A stretch of DNA of 64,000 nt from Cranoglanis bouderius (lineage: Eukaryota > Chordata > Actinopteri > Siluriformes > Cranoglanididae). The DNA is taken from NCBI GenBank assembly GCA_023630585.1, contig CM042564.1:15782242-15846241 (forward strand), written 5' to 3'. The notes below the pieces were generated by a model. The model made no database searches. It had not been told where the DNA came from and saw nothing but the letters and a program-made list of their open reading frames with translations. Positions 1-12,873 of this stretch are shown piece after piece. Numbering within the stretch: position 1 is the first letter of the stretch; each line of letters begins with the position of its first letter. The position numbers and the translations under genes are program-made.

Positions 1-1680
1 TATTTAGGAGGTTGGTGACTATTTTAACTCTCAGAAATGACTCTTTGAATCTGTTCTGTTTAACACTAATTTCAAATAGCATACTATGACGCCAATAATG
101 AAATGTATATTCTACGTACTACTCTACAAGATCTAGAGAATACAGTACAAAGAACACAGAACCAATTCAGAGGTGTTGATTAATTTTCTATACAGCAGCT
201 CTGACAATAATACTGATATAATCTGACAACAATATCAAGGTAATTCTCAAGTTCATATTAATGTACTCCTTAAAAAGAGACTTAAAAGAGACTTTTATGG
301 TAGATACTCACATAATTTAAGTATAACTACAGGGCTGTTATTTAACAGAGAAAAGGGAATAATCATTGGTATGGTTAAGCTTTCTGAGAAGAGAACGACT
401 GTTTATAGCAGCTACAACACAAGTGGTGACAGGAGCAAAAATATTTTGCAAATATTCCGCAACATTAAATGAATCTCTAATTGGACAAATAGTATGATGC
501 ATCATACTTTAATAAACTCAGAATTGATCATTGTTGGAATTGGAATAAGAGGAACAACACTACAGGGTAAAATAATTGTACCAGCCCTTCATTTATTACC
601 TTTCTACAAAAAATAGCACACTCAATTGTGCTGTATTTCTTACATATTAAAACGTTGTAATTTGGAAATCTGATTAAAAAAAAAAAAAAAATCCATTAGA
701 TATTAACAATTATTCTATATTGCATTGAGTGATACAGTACATGCCACTAGCTGGATAACTTAATCAACATTACTGCAGTGCGTGTGTTGTTTGTTTCAAT
801 TTAATGCAAAATCATGTTCCTGTTTCATTTTACATTTCATTAACAGCAACAATACTGAGATGGAAACACAGATGCAGATATCTTATTATCAGCTACAATT
901 CCCCCTTCTGCATGATGGGACAGGTTTGTGCAAAAAAGTGTCCCGCACTCCACAGTTAATTTGTTTGGCTAATGCAGTGCATCATGCAGGTAATATAATG
1001 CATGTTTTTGTATTTGTCAGTGTGAACACCCTAGACATTTATGTATACTAAAACCATATATCTAAACGTGTCTAAATATATCTAAGTCCTATCTAATATA
1101 TCCAAAACCTTAAATAAAAAATGAAAAATAAAACATACAGCATGCATTTATGAGTTTAATCAGACTATTAAAATAGTAAGCACATTTTCATTCTGTATAT
1201 ATATTGAAGCCATTGTAGCATTTTATTCTTTTCATATAGTTTATTCTTGAGCTGTTCACCCACAGATTCTAAACACTGTGTTAAAATGCAGAGTAGAAGA
1301 ATAGAAACATTTTGCATCATATTAAAAGCACATTTCCTAGTTTTATTACAACTACAGTTCGATTCAAGTTGCCATTATTTATACTGTTGACATCATTTAT
1401 ACTTGTTTTGAGTTATTAAGGTGCAGACTAAATCAATTAAATTCAATCATAATCATAATAATAATAAATACTTAATTATGATTAAGGTTTAGACTGTGAC
1501 CATAGGTCTATAATGGTGCATACTGTGTGCAGGCAATTTGAGACACAGATCATGATTCAGTCTAATAGATGGGGGGGGGAATTATAAAAATAGCCAGAGA
1601 GTGAATTCGGAAAAGTGATATACTGTTTTCTAAAGGCACATTTCAATGTCGCAGGCAGATAAACATATCATAAGAGATCG

Positions 1681-1683
<3 letters not shown>

Positions 1684-1766
<83 letters not shown>
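1684..1766. repeat. (GA)n microsatellite
   Basis: About 83 bp of uninterrupted GA dinucleotide; polypurine on the plus strand. Confidence 0.98.
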
Positions 1767-1769
<3 letters not shown>

Positions 1770-1902
1770 GCAAGGGTTATTTAATGTTTGTCTCTTCCAT
1801 TTAGCCCGGCTCTCTAGTGTGTTTGTACTCTTCTGTGAGGCCCCATTCAGCTCTGTTCACCCAATCATGGCTGAATGGCTAATTGGTTGGCTGGTGCGCA
1901 CA

Positions 1903-1904
<2 letters not shown>

Positions 1905-1980
<76 letters not shown>
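1905..1980. repeat. (CA)n microsatellite
   Basis: About 38 CA units, 140 bp after the GA array. Confidence 0.98.
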
Positions 1981-1985
<5 letters not shown>

Positions 1986-2074
1986 TGAGTGAGTGGTGGA
2001 GCGTGATTCTCTGCTGGGATCTCTTACACAGCCAGTGACCCTGAACACCAGCCAACACACCCCACACGCGCCGC

Positions 2075-2159
2075 AGGGAGGAGAGTGAGGGAGGGAAGGA
2101 AGGAAGAAAGAAAGAAAGACTGAACGAAAGAAAGAAAGAAGGAAAGAAAGAAAGAAAGA
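2075..2159. repeat. imperfect GGAA/GAAA purine tract
   Basis: Polypurine stretch of GGAA then GAAA tetramers, interrupted near ACTGAACG. Confidence 0.9.
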
Positions 2160-2261
2160 CTTGTACACATTTATAGTTCAAGCATTTGAAGACATTCTGC
2201 ACCATTCAGTAGTTAGGTTAATGACACACAAATGAGCTAGTGTGTCTGTGTCCATGGATAC

Positions 2262-2419
2262 CTGGCAAAGCCAACTCCCCGGCTGACTCCACTGGCATCC
2301 CGTAGTATCCGAGTGGAGATGACATGGCCAAAGGGCTTGAGCATGTTCTCCAGCTCCTGCTCATCCATGGACACCGGCAGGTTGGAGATGTACAGGTTAG
2401 TGGGATCCTGCTCCTGTTG
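2262..2419 (-). CDS. rbms3: rbms3 internal exon: linker and first half of RRM2
   Basis: Seen: a 158-bp minus-strand exon opening with QQEQDPTNLYISNL and ending in GVSRGVGFA plus the first two bases of an Arg codon. The acceptor is ...TTCACAG before 2419 and the donor is CAG/GTAT at 2262/2261. It encodes 52 residues: the inter-RRM linker, RRM2 RNP2 (LYISNL), helix 1 (MDEQELENMLKPFG), and most of RNP1 (RGVGFA), which is completed in the next exon outside the window. Family knowledge: RBMS/MSSP proteins bind AU-rich RNA and single-stranded DNA; RBMS3 is mainly cytoplasmic and acts on mRNA stability. GHVISTRILRDASGVSRG fits RBMS3 better than RBMS1, which as I recall has GQVISTRILRDSSGTSRG there. 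Oddity: a (TG)29 tract on the sense strand ends 7 bases before the exon, with no ordinary polypyrimidine tract. The exon length is not a multiple of three, so skipping shifts the frame. Confidence 0.95.
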
Positions 2420-2424
2420 CTGTG

Positions 2425-2426
<2 letters not shown>

Positions 2427-2484
<58 letters not shown>
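2427..2484. repeat. (CA)29 microsatellite at the rbms3 RRM2-exon acceptor
   Basis: Read on the transcribed strand this is (TG)29, ending 7 bases upstream of the exon. It occupies the position of the polypyrimidine tract. A CTAAT-type branch-point candidate lies on its far side at about 2507-2515. Confidence 0.97.
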
Positions 2485-3107
<623 letters not shown>

Positions 3108-3419
3108 CTATTTCACCTGCACTGGATCCTGTGCCTAATCTTGAAATGTTCTGGACTTTTCCTCCACAAAAGATTAAGTTCTCAGCCAGAAAAAATGAGT
3201 TCAGTTCCAGCACCAAAATGCTGCTGGTTTGGAACTAAGAATTGGTGAATCAGTGGATTTGGGAAACTGAAGCCCAGCTAACAGGGAACATTACTGGTGT
3301 TTATTATTAGTGTGTCTTTCTACGTTTGATAATGAACAATTTGAAATTATTCAGGTTTCATTCATATTCTTTCTTATAGAGCATGTTTGATTTCCCTCAT
3401 TCATTTCGTTCGATTCATT

Positions 3420-3645
3420 TCCCTATGTGTAAATGAATGCATTAACTCACTAACATGTACTTAAGGTGGTCATTATTCACACATGAATTCATCAAGACTC
3501 ACATCATAGTTAAGGTTAGCTCTTCAATTAATCTGTGATTAGTACATGCCTTAACTCATCATTAGTTCACATTTAAGTAAGTATTAATTCAGGTATTAGT
3601 GCATGATTATTCATGTACTGTCATTGTAAAGTGTGACCACATTAT
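3420..3645. mobile_element. possible MITE-like dispersed repeat
   Basis: AT-rich segment built of short near-repeats (ACTCACTAACATGTACTTAA, CATTAGTTCACATTTAAGTA) and ending ATTGTAAAGTGTGACC. This resembles, from memory, the ends of a non-autonomous teleost element family (compare ACTTTACATTA at 54600). No clear matching left terminus was found. Confidence 0.35.
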
Positions 3646-3839
3646 TAGTGGTATTACATTCAGCATGTATTTGATCACAAAACATTCACAGAAAAAATAT
3701 GGAAATGCTATCATTAATGTTCCTTCAACTAGAAATGTTGCAATACAAATGTTACAAATGTTATATAAAAAACCTTTTCCCAACCCCCCAGAGAACTTGA
3801 CAGAAATTCTTTGAAGCTAAGATACCTAGAACCATAACA

Positions 3840-3861
3840 TTATATATATATATATATATAT
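3840..3861. repeat. short (TA)n microsatellite
   Basis: Eleven TA units. Confidence 0.95.
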
Positions 3862-4151
3862 TAATTATTAGCAAAATTGAATACTGCAACTGTGAATCAA
3901 TGGATGGTCCAAGGAAGAGACAACAGTTATACACAGACAGTATAGTACAACAAAATAGGATCAATGTTGCTGATGCGAATGCCTACAATATTTCCTTTTT
4001 TCAGCTACACACTCAAAATACACAGCTAATATTAATCTACAAAATGTTGCCTATTGTGTTTAATGGCCATGTGTTTTGTATACATGTTGAAGTATTAGAC
4101 TGTACAAATATTCACAATTAGAGGTAAAATCCTCAACAGCTCTGCATTAGT

Positions 4152-4154
<3 letters not shown>

Positions 4155-4234
<80 letters not shown>
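4155..4234. repeat. (CA)40 microsatellite
   Basis: Uninterrupted CA array of 80 bp. Confidence 0.98.
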
Positions 4235-4238
<4 letters not shown>

Positions 4239-4372
4239 TCATGGTTCAATTGTTAAATCAGTGGAAAAGTGAGCTATTTCTTTAAAAAAATAATAATTAA
4301 AAATAAAAATAAAAATTAGGTTTTCTGACCAAGCCAGCACTGGCACCAGCACCAAGTCAGTGGAAAAAAGGA

Positions 4373-4375
<3 letters not shown>

Positions 4376-4451
<76 letters not shown>
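4376..4451. repeat. (GA)38 microsatellite
   Basis: Uninterrupted GA array of 76 bp, 140 bp downstream of the CA array. Confidence 0.98.
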
Positions 4452-4454
<3 letters not shown>

Positions 4455-5615
4455 ATAAGTGTATGACACAAACAGACAGTTCTGTCCATCCCTTTGAAAC
4501 CCAGACCTGAACATGTGTGACAGTGGACCTTGACACAAAAGGGAAGGTGACAAATCATGAAATGGGTTTGCAGGATGAGGTGTGCAGTCTCGGAGAGGGA
4601 GCAGTGTATATGGGAAGGGAGAGAAACCTGGCAGGAGAGTGAGAAAAATATCAAGTTATAGGGCAAGCAAGAGAAATGGAGACCTGAAGCAAAGCAGAGA
4701 GTGAGAGAGCGGATGGTAGGGGTTAGTGAGAATGATAGCTTCCTGCTGCGAGTTAAGAGTGCTATTTGACTGTTCATGTCTGCACTGTGAGCTGGTAAAG
4801 GTTCAAATGCACACCAGCCCTGCAGGCGACAATTACTTCTTTTTTTAAAGTGACTGTGATTAAAAGAGCAATAGCTCTGCTTTTTATGCCATGTAAAATG
4901 GCATAGTATTCTTCAGGCCAACTGCTCCCTCCACCCACTCTCTCTATCTCTCATACACTGACATAAAGCACCTCCTTAATAATGATATTAGAGCCAGAGC
5001 TTTATAGAAAAAAAAGAAAAAAAAAGGTTTCGTATAATTTTCAGTCTATTCAAATCTGAGTCTAGGAGAAGAGTGACAGGTTGGAGGATCGCTGCAGATA
5101 TGAGGAATGGAAACACTTTCTGAATGCCAATATCACGAAGAGTGAAGAATTTCCTAAAGAACTGCCATTGCGAAAAGTATGAATGATTCATAAATTTGAA
5201 ATGAAAAACACCGCCTTCTCCCTGAGGACCTGTGAACAAGATTCAAAAACAGTTTGAGGTATGCCAGGCTCTGAAAAAAACAACAAAAGTTTTTGATATG
5301 AATCCAAAATATTCCAGCATGATTCCAGCTTTGGTTTATGGCCTATGTTATCTTATGTTCCTATTTTGAAAGTGCAAGTGAAGTAAATGTGTGTAGGTTC
5401 AGATCATAGCCTGAAGATAGACTGTTTCTGTTTCTCCTGCACTCTGAGCTTTGGCTCTTATGTGCTTCACATAGACGTATAAACTGCAGCTGCAATCTCA
5501 GGATGAAATAGAATGGGATTCTTAACTTATCCAATTCTCAAATGCGGCCGCTGGCATGAATAGGCTTAACCCTTTCTGCTGTGGTAAGGACCCAAAAGTA
5601 ATCATGTTTATTCTT

Positions 5616-5620
<5 letters not shown>
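4452..5620. other. intron stretch without recognised feature
   Basis: No coding, RNA or transposon signal seen. The first 300 bp are purine-rich on the plus strand, rich in GAGAG and GGGAGAG motifs. Confidence 0.6.
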
Positions 5621-5667
<47 letters not shown>

Positions 5668-5688
5668 TGTGTGTGCACGTGTGTGCAT

Positions 5689-5736
<48 letters not shown>
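5621..5736. repeat. interrupted (GT)n microsatellite
   Basis: GT array broken near 5661 by ATGTG and near 5675-5690 by CACGTG and CATGA. Confidence 0.97.
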
Positions 5737-5737
<1 letters not shown>

Positions 5738-5835
5738 TGCAAGGTGTTCTGAGAATAAAGATCTGTATTATTTCCTATGTTTTATATTATGTATGTTTTA
5801 TATACATAATATATACATGTATTATGTATGTATGG

Positions 5836-5836
<1 letters not shown>

Positions 5837-5903
<67 letters not shown>
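5837..5903. repeat. (TG)n microsatellite
   Basis: About 33 TG units, just after a small inverted AT segment (ATATACATAATATATACATG). Confidence 0.98.
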
Positions 5904-5906
<3 letters not shown>

Positions 5907-6061
5907 CCTGTCATGTATCAACCCTTGAGTATGGACATGTGAGTTGACACATGGACACCTCCCCCCCAACAACAGATCAAACATGCTGTCCAGTGGAGCT
6001 GACATGTAGTGCACATGGGACTGATCAGAACTATCCATCAAACACACATGCACCTACATAG

Positions 6062-6064
<3 letters not shown>

Positions 6065-6147
<83 letters not shown>
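6065..6147. repeat. (CA)41 microsatellite
   Basis: Array in the opposite sense to the TG array ending at 5903, so the two are complementary. Confidence 0.98.
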
Positions 6148-6149
<2 letters not shown>

Positions 6150-7115
6150 ACGCACCCCTTAGGTCTGATGCTGTTACAATGTCAACCTATGTAAATCATT
6201 GCAAAAACCTTTTGACAATATATTTGATTTTCCCAGTAGATTTGCCCTCTAATATTTATACAGCACCACAAATATAATATCAGTGTAGCAAGGAAGCTGT
6301 AAAAAAAAGAACATTTATTATCTACTAAAGTAGCCATGACTACACATCCTGACAGCAGTAAAAACAGTACTGCAAAGTGGGCTTATATTTAAAAATGATA
6401 TAACAGATTGGAAGAGTGAAACTGTCCTTGCCTTTGTCACTGTCTGTGTGTGTTTGAGGAGGTTTCAGTAAGCATCTGCGAATGTCATAAGAGCGTGCAC
6501 GTCAGCTGGACCTCTCTCTACCCTGGCCAGCCTGCCTGCTCTCATTTTAATCTTCATTAATCACTCACTACACTCGGTATCACTGCTTCCTCTAGTAAAC
6601 AGATCTACTTACAATGACAGAACATGTCCTTGAAGCAAACTTTAATGCTACAAATAAATGGATTCGCCGTCCAAGTAATCTCGTGGTATAATTTAGGAAT
6701 CTGTAATGACAATGTTATAAATACTTAATAATCCATAAACCATTGCCTCATCAGAGAATCTGCAGCAGATGTGAGATCAAGGTCAGATTGCTGGATACAG
6801 GATGACATGCTGTATCAGTGTGGTCTCAGTATTACAAACTTCTCATAACATATCAGGCTTTATAAATGGTTAAGCATAAGGGTTGGGATAACATAGTTAT
6901 AGTGTTTCTTCATTAAGTACGAAAGCTGATAATCACTCACACTAGCTGGAATTCCAAAGAATTTTGGATGAGATTGGGTTGACAGTTTAGAGTGTTTAAA
7001 AATTTTTTAGAGCAGGTGTGTCGAGACATGACATTTGTCCAGTGTGTCCGAGCATGTGCATCGACTCCAGAGCCATTCCTAGAGATAGCAGCAGTGTCCA
7101 AGTACATGTTTCACA
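6148..7115. other. intron stretch without recognised feature
   Basis: AT-rich DNA. Neither coding nor repeat signals could be supported. Confidence 0.55.
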
Positions 7116-7119
7116 GTGT

Positions 7120-7570
7120 CTAGTTCCCCTGAGGATGGAGAAAACCTTACCACGCCCAGCTATCTCCCACACTGCTCCATTCATCCCGCCTGGGTTACAA
7201 CCGTCACTAACAACACACACAAGAAGCCCATGCTGAGCCCATTAGCCTGGGAGGGACTGCACGCTCTAGTTGGAGCGCTGCCTGGGGAGGCCAATGCAGA
7301 GGATTTGGAACGAAACCTGGAGAGCCATACAAACATTACAGACACAATCGGGGGAAAAAAGAGCTGATACAACCTATTAACTCCCATTATGGAAGAGTGT
7401 GAACATTTCCTGCCCTGACTGGGTGGTGTGCGGAGGAATCTCATTAAATGAGGCAGGCCTTTGTACCACTCAGATTCAGATTTTTCGAGGTTTAAAAGCA
7501 CAATCCCTTTTACGAGTTTGGATATTTATGTAATTAATGAGGTGTAATGGAATGGAAAATGTAAGGCTGT
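7120..7570. promoter_or_regulatory. candidate conserved non-coding element
   Basis: A locally complex stretch with higher GC than its surroundings and free of simple repeats. It contains CCCATTAGCC, TCATTAAATG and GTAATTAATG, which look like homeodomain-type cores. Inference only, from composition; conservation was not tested. Confidence 0.25.
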
Positions 7571-8571
7571 TCTTGGAGTCTATGTGGGTGTAGCAATTGC
7601 AGTTTATATACCAGGGTTACATTTCTGTATGAAAACTGGACTCTAATAATTAAATTTAACATAGTTTGCTACAAATATAACACAACACAATAACAAAAAA
7701 AACCCCAACACTTTCATCAGTGTAGGAAAAATGTTGGACATTTGACACTACAGATTAAAATGGCCTAAATATTTTCATGATCCTAATCCTGCAAAATCAG
7801 TGCTCAAATTGCGCTGAGCTACTATCAGGATTCTCTGGACAAAAGCTTGAGGCTAATAATCATTCCAGTCTTTATCTCGTTCTCAATATGTAATGAATGC
7901 AAATTATAGATCTGTCTCCTGATTGCTTCCTTTTGAATGATGACTCTGTGTTGCAGCACTTACATTGTCTCACATTACCGCATCCTCTGTCCTGCTTTTA
8001 CAGCCATTGGCATACCAGGCAATGACGGCTCTGCCTTCACTGCGATCCCCACGTGGGAGACTGACTCATGATCTCATCAGATTTGTACATGTAACTTAAC
8101 CTTCATTCTAGTGAAGCTTTTTGCCATGGTGAAGCAGTAGGGGTGTTTTTTTTTTTTTCCTGACAGCTTTTGCCATAGAGACTATAAACATCTATCTGTT
8201 AATTATAGTTAAATCCTTCAACGTGGATAAATGTTTATGTTGTGACATGGATTTCCAATATGTGCTTACAAGACACACAGTTGCATTTCAACTCATTACG
8301 ATGTTTATCATGTTTGGGTTGAATTGGCATGGTGGAAATTTCTGATGGGGTCTGCCCTCCGGTTGCTTGTTCTCATTTGTTCATTATGGAGCTCTACTCT
8401 GCAGCGAGAGCATGTTTGAGTCGACTCATTTGAATAATAAATCTACCAACGTGCTATGAATTTGTTAGCACTTTAACTTTTGTTTTGGTGCTGAACAAGC
8501 AACCCCTATCATTTAACCCAATGCCTAATATTTTTTGAAGTTAAAGTTAAGTTAAGTAGTTATGTTAAGGC
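7571..8571. other. intron stretch without recognised feature
   Basis: AT-rich DNA with short homopolymer runs (A at about 7690, T at about 8147). No element recognised. Confidence 0.55.
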
Positions 8572-8757
8572 AGTGGTAGCTCAGTGGTATATCAAGACGT
8601 TGGGCTACTGATCGGAAGGTCATGAGTTCAAATCCCAGCACTGCCAAGCCGTCACTGTTGGGCCCTTGAACAAGGCCTTTAATCCTCAACTTAACCTTCA
8701 GATGTATAAATGTAAGTCGTTCTGGATAAGGGCGTCTGCCAAATGCCATAAATGTAA
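8572..8757 (+). mobile_element. tRNA-derived SINE
   Basis: Seen: RNA polymerase III box A (TAGCTCAGTGG, 8577-8587), box B (AGTTCAAATCC, 8625-8635), then CAGCACTGCCAAGC. The body follows (TTGGGCCCTTGAACAAGGC, TTCTGGATAAGGGCGTCTGC) and ends in CATAAATGTAAGTA. This is the arrangement of a common teleost tRNA-type SINE. Related pieces are at 60080-60248, 59470-59635 (reverse) and 41495-41580. It would have amplified by LINE-supplied reverse transcriptase; it carries no coding capacity. Confidence 0.85.
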
Positions 8758-10551
8758 GTATAACACAATTGGAGGGACTCTGTGTTGTGTGATAAATTTG
8801 CAATGCAGCACTATCACAGTGTATGCTGGATCTACAGTTAGGACCTTTTCCATTGCACAAAGTGTAGCAAACACTGTGAAACTGTGCATTTCAATGAGTC
8901 AGCAGTCCAGTACAAGATTCCAGTTGTAGGACTATAGACTTTGGAAACTGCTCAAATGCCAATAGGAACTAACAAAAATGGTATTTTTGGGGAGAGTTGC
9001 ACTGTTCACTTCTGATCAGTTACTCATACAGTGCCTACACACAGACAACTCTGTTTCATTGGTGCTATGTTTATGCTGTCAAACGTAGCATTGTGCTATT
9101 CCATTTCTCAAATAGAACAAATGTTTAATTTCTTAATTAAATGTACCAGTACCAACAATGTTTACAAGAGAAACCAGCAATACTTCTGTATTCTGGTTAT
9201 GTGGGATGTGATTACATAGACATTTTTGGTGTCTTGATATAACGTACATTCGTTACATAGCTGCTGAAATTTAAAACACGTCAAAAAGCCATTTCATCAG
9301 TAATGTCACTGCTTATACAATACTTATACAAGCACTTATTCCGTGTTAAACTTCACAATGGTGACAGTGCATGCTGAAATGATGAAGCAGTGCTTTCATG
9401 TCACTGCTATGGATTGACAACTCTCTAAGTTGCTGCAAAATGAATTATAATTAAGCACAAGTTATCTTACATCCTATTTGGACCAGTTCTTGTTTTTGAA
9501 CCCATGCTTACTGGCATTCTTGCATGCATTGATTGTCACTGTTAATGACAGAGCATCTGCAAAGTTCCAAGGAACAGATAAAAAAAACAAACAAACAAAC
9601 AAACCATGTAATGACTCCTCTCTAGTTCTTAGACCATGATCTTTTTGTACTAGCATGGGGGATTTAGTTTTACCTGGCAGGAAATGCACTAAATAGTGTA
9701 AATATAAATGTATATGGAATAAAGTAAAGCGCATTTGTTGTGGCTTTGAAACTCGAGTATGACCTCCATCCTCTTACCAGTCAATGTGACCCAATGTGGT
9801 TGAGTAACAGTCTCTGTTTCTGTTCACTGGTTAAGGGGGCAGTAAAAGATAGAGCTTTACTGAAGCTATTGATTCCTTATAAAGTGACAACTGCAACTTT
9901 AATTAGAGCTGCCATCAACAGCTGTTCTTTCATTCAGACTTAATCACCGAACCAGTGTTGTGTGTCTGTTTTAAAAGCAGAAAAAGAGCAGAATTAATGT
10001 TGCTTGTGAACTGACAGGTGTGGCACGTACAGTAAAATATTAAGATACGGATTCCTACTGCACCTGTCTATTGACCTAGAGAGTTCATTGTGCATTGTGT
10101 GCACTGTGTGTGTGTGGAAGGTGAGTTGTCACTGTCACACTGTAAGTGAGGATGTAAAGGTGCTGACGTTTCAGTGGCTTCATTGCAATCTCAGCTAAAT
10201 CCAAAAATGGAAAGCAGTTTTTTTTTTAAAGCATGCCTGTTAGAGAGACTATATATGTTAGAGCTCTCTTCTGTTTCTTCTTGCCTCCTTAGCTCTCCTC
10301 ATAGTGTTCTCGCCAAATGGTCACCATAAAGATTAGCAGCCCACAAACCACAAAACATGTACATGACTGCAAGCTCAATCACACATTCTCTCAGGCTCTC
10401 TTCCGACTCTCTCTCTTTCTACTCTGACACAAAAAACCCTGACCGTGTGGTGCTACTCTGTATGGCACCCATCCATCACTATCATTTTCCAGCCATGCTT
10501 GTTGGGAGCCAAATGAATTTATGATGCATTACCTAGAGGTACAACCTGGCT

Positions 10552-10553
<2 letters not shown>
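8758..10553. other. intron stretch without recognised feature
   Basis: No coding or mobile-element signal supported. There is a short (AAAC)n run at 9590-9603. Confidence 0.55.

Positions 10554-10587
<34 letters not shown>
10554..10587. repeat. (GT)n microsatellite
   Basis: About 17 units, followed by imperfect GTGTGGGTG. Confidence 0.95.
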
Positions 10588-10590
<3 letters not shown>

Positions 10591-10879
10591 TGTGGGTGTG
10601 GGTATGTTTTTAAGTCTTGGTGGGGACCAAATGGTTAGCAGTATAACCAAATATATAATATATATGCAGAAACATATTTCTTATGCAATTATTTCAATTC
10701 AGTAGAGATCTCTTCAAAAATGTAATTAAAAGAAACTTGATTCTTGCATGTAATCTTGCTCCTTTGTACCTTTGAAAAATAATGCAGTACATTACAACTT
10801 GTTAGACTTTGTACAATATTTTACATGCAGTATACTGTATGTTAATGTGAAGTAAAAGTAAAATAATCTTTCAAGTCTT

Positions 10880-11430
10880 AATGCGCAATTACACTACACT
10901 TTTCGTTCCACTGACTTCCATTCATATGCATAACAAGTGCAGGAGACTGGAAACGCAAGCTCATGTGAAGAAGTTTCACATTTCACTGCATTTCAAAGTT
11001 CAAGATCGGTGAACTCTGACCTGCGAATTTGTATCATGTGAAGACGTGTGAGCAACAGAAGGGCGACACGTCACGGTGTGACCTCTTTGGAAAATCCAAG
11101 ATGGAGTTAGCACTGATTATAGCGGTGTCGCTCCACCCCGCTTTATTCAACACAGCTTTAAAAGAATATAAAATCAACATCAAACAAGACCCTGCCTGGA
11201 TTGTGGTGTTGTTGCATACAGGAACAGATGGTATATTTTAACATTGAAACAAATATTAATAACAGTGTAAGCACATCAGAATCCATGATGGATAAAAAAC
11301 AACAACAATGCCTTGACGTGTGATGTCATATCCGGTTTCCGCCCATATTTGCAGTGGTCTCTGAAGAAAGTTCGTAATGTGAAAGTCTACTGTGACCACC
11401 CTTTACTCTAGGGGCCTCTATTCTGAAATA
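10880..11430 (+). mobile_element. relic of a PIF/Harbinger-type element with MADF-like fragment
   Basis: Seen: a plus-strand reading frame from ATG at 11101 to TAA at 11241 begins MELALIIAVSLHPALFNTAL and continues KEYKINIKQDPAWIVV. This matches the first two helices of a MADF (Myb/SANT-like) domain, in which aromatic or basic residues around LF.., EYK and AW are conserved. It ends before the third helix. MADF proteins are typical of the accessory gene of PIF/Harbinger transposons, and also of host transcription factors. The surrounding DNA is GC-richer than the neighbouring intron. No terminal repeats or transposase were found, so limits are approximate. It could instead be a processed fragment of a host MADF gene. 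Confidence 0.45.
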
Positions 11431-12873
11431 GAGACGCAGATGATTCAAGATTATTCATTTCACTACAGTATTTCTTTATATAACTTATTTAGTCTATCAA
11501 GATGTTAAGAAGTTTGTTGGTTAATTTTCACTATTGCAAAATGTAAGCTGTCACATTTTCAAGCCTTTTTAAGCATGTAAATATAACTTTATTGAATGTT
11601 ACGTTTTGTGACTGTTTTCGTGAACATTTCAAGGCTATTGTTTGCAGTGACTATAAAGTTTTGTTACATAAAAGTCAGATTGATGTCATCTGCAAATAGA
11701 ACGGGGAAATTTTCTACAGTGACAGAAATAGCTGCGGCAAAATAATTTAATCTTGCGGTTTCACATGGTGAAAAATTTCAAATAATGGCATATTATATGA
11801 TACAAATAATGGCAGAATCAGACACCATAAAAATGCAATTTACCTAATGGCATGTTATTAAGTGCAGATAATTTTTATCAACTAATTTTAAAATGTATAA
11901 AAGCTTTTGTATGAAGCATTTCACTTGTCAGACAAGATGCTTTATAAGTTTAAATGATCATGAATTCTCATCCCATGGATTAATGAAAATCAGGCAATAG
12001 TTATGGGGAAAAAAAATACAGTATCCTGACTTGTATTGTACAGTAGGATGACCTTCGCATATTATAGCCTTCAGTATGACACCTGACTTCAAGGATTTTT
12101 TTGAAGGATAAACGTTAATAGCTTAACCAATGTAAGACTGGGAAGAGCTAATCTTCTCTTCTGCAGCTACGTAACTTTTCTAGGTACTGATCATTTCAAA
12201 CAATTGCTTGTTCACTATGTTGGTCAAATTAGGATGCAACAGAATAAAAATAAAAATCTAGAGGGCATGCAGAGATAAAATTAATTTTATAATAAAGTAT
12301 AGGGCAAATATTTTTAAAGAAATAATTGAAACCATTAAAAGTTCAAGCAAGGAGAAGGAAAAGCATTTGAGGTTCTTCAAATTCATTGCTTAAATATCAT
12401 AACTTGACTAATTAAATGCTTGTACTTATTGTATTCTATGCATTAATGTGTTTCATGTGTCACCACAATGAAAAGCAGATGAGGAGGGGAGTGGAAACTT
12501 GTTTTGAAGTTTTTTTTTTTTGTTTAAAAAAAAAAAAAACCTTTCAGAGACTTACTTAATGGTTTGTGGGCTCCATATTTATAAAATACTACAGGAAATG
12601 AAGGTGGGAATGCTTCATAAACTTGATTTATGTCAAGGCCCCTGAAAACTTATTAATGAGCTGCATTTTCTTTTCTTATTAAACTCCCCGTGCTTGAACA
12701 TGCTTGTCATCCTTTTCTTGTTTATGTGTAGTAGGTGTTAAAAGAATTAGGGAATATATCAGCAATATCAGCACACATCAAACTAGTCTGAACATAAAGT
12801 CTTAGAGAACGCAATCAGATGCATCAAGGAGATGTAGAGGTGTAGATGATTTGAGAACCAGCAGGAAGACATA
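11431..12873. other. intron stretch without recognised transposon
   Basis: AT-rich. Positions 12550-12735 are locally more complex and contain TTATTAATGAG and CTTATTAAAC, a weak candidate for conserved non-coding DNA. Nothing else is supported. Confidence 0.5.

Larger units (their letters stand above)
1..2261 (-). other. rbms3: rbms3 intron, downstream part (incomplete)
   Basis: This is intron sequence 3' of the RRM2 exon on the transcribed strand. Positions 1-1680 are AT-rich unique-looking DNA with short A runs and no coding signal that I could support. Positions 1684-2160 hold GA, CA and GAAA-type simple repeats. The exon completing RRM2 is not in the window. Confidence 0.85.

Noticed and set aside
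1857..2205. Long open frames made of Cys-Val, His-Thr, Leu-Ser or Arg-Glu runs (also at 3009, 4239, 5623, 19171, 22197, 38231, 47375, 48438, 63033 and others)
   Set aside because: They are translations of CA/GT and GA/CT microsatellites; stop-free by composition, not genes.
8572..8660. Functional tRNA gene suggested by box A and box B
   Set aside because: No cloverleaf acceptor stem, and a SINE body follows; it is a tRNA-derived SINE head.
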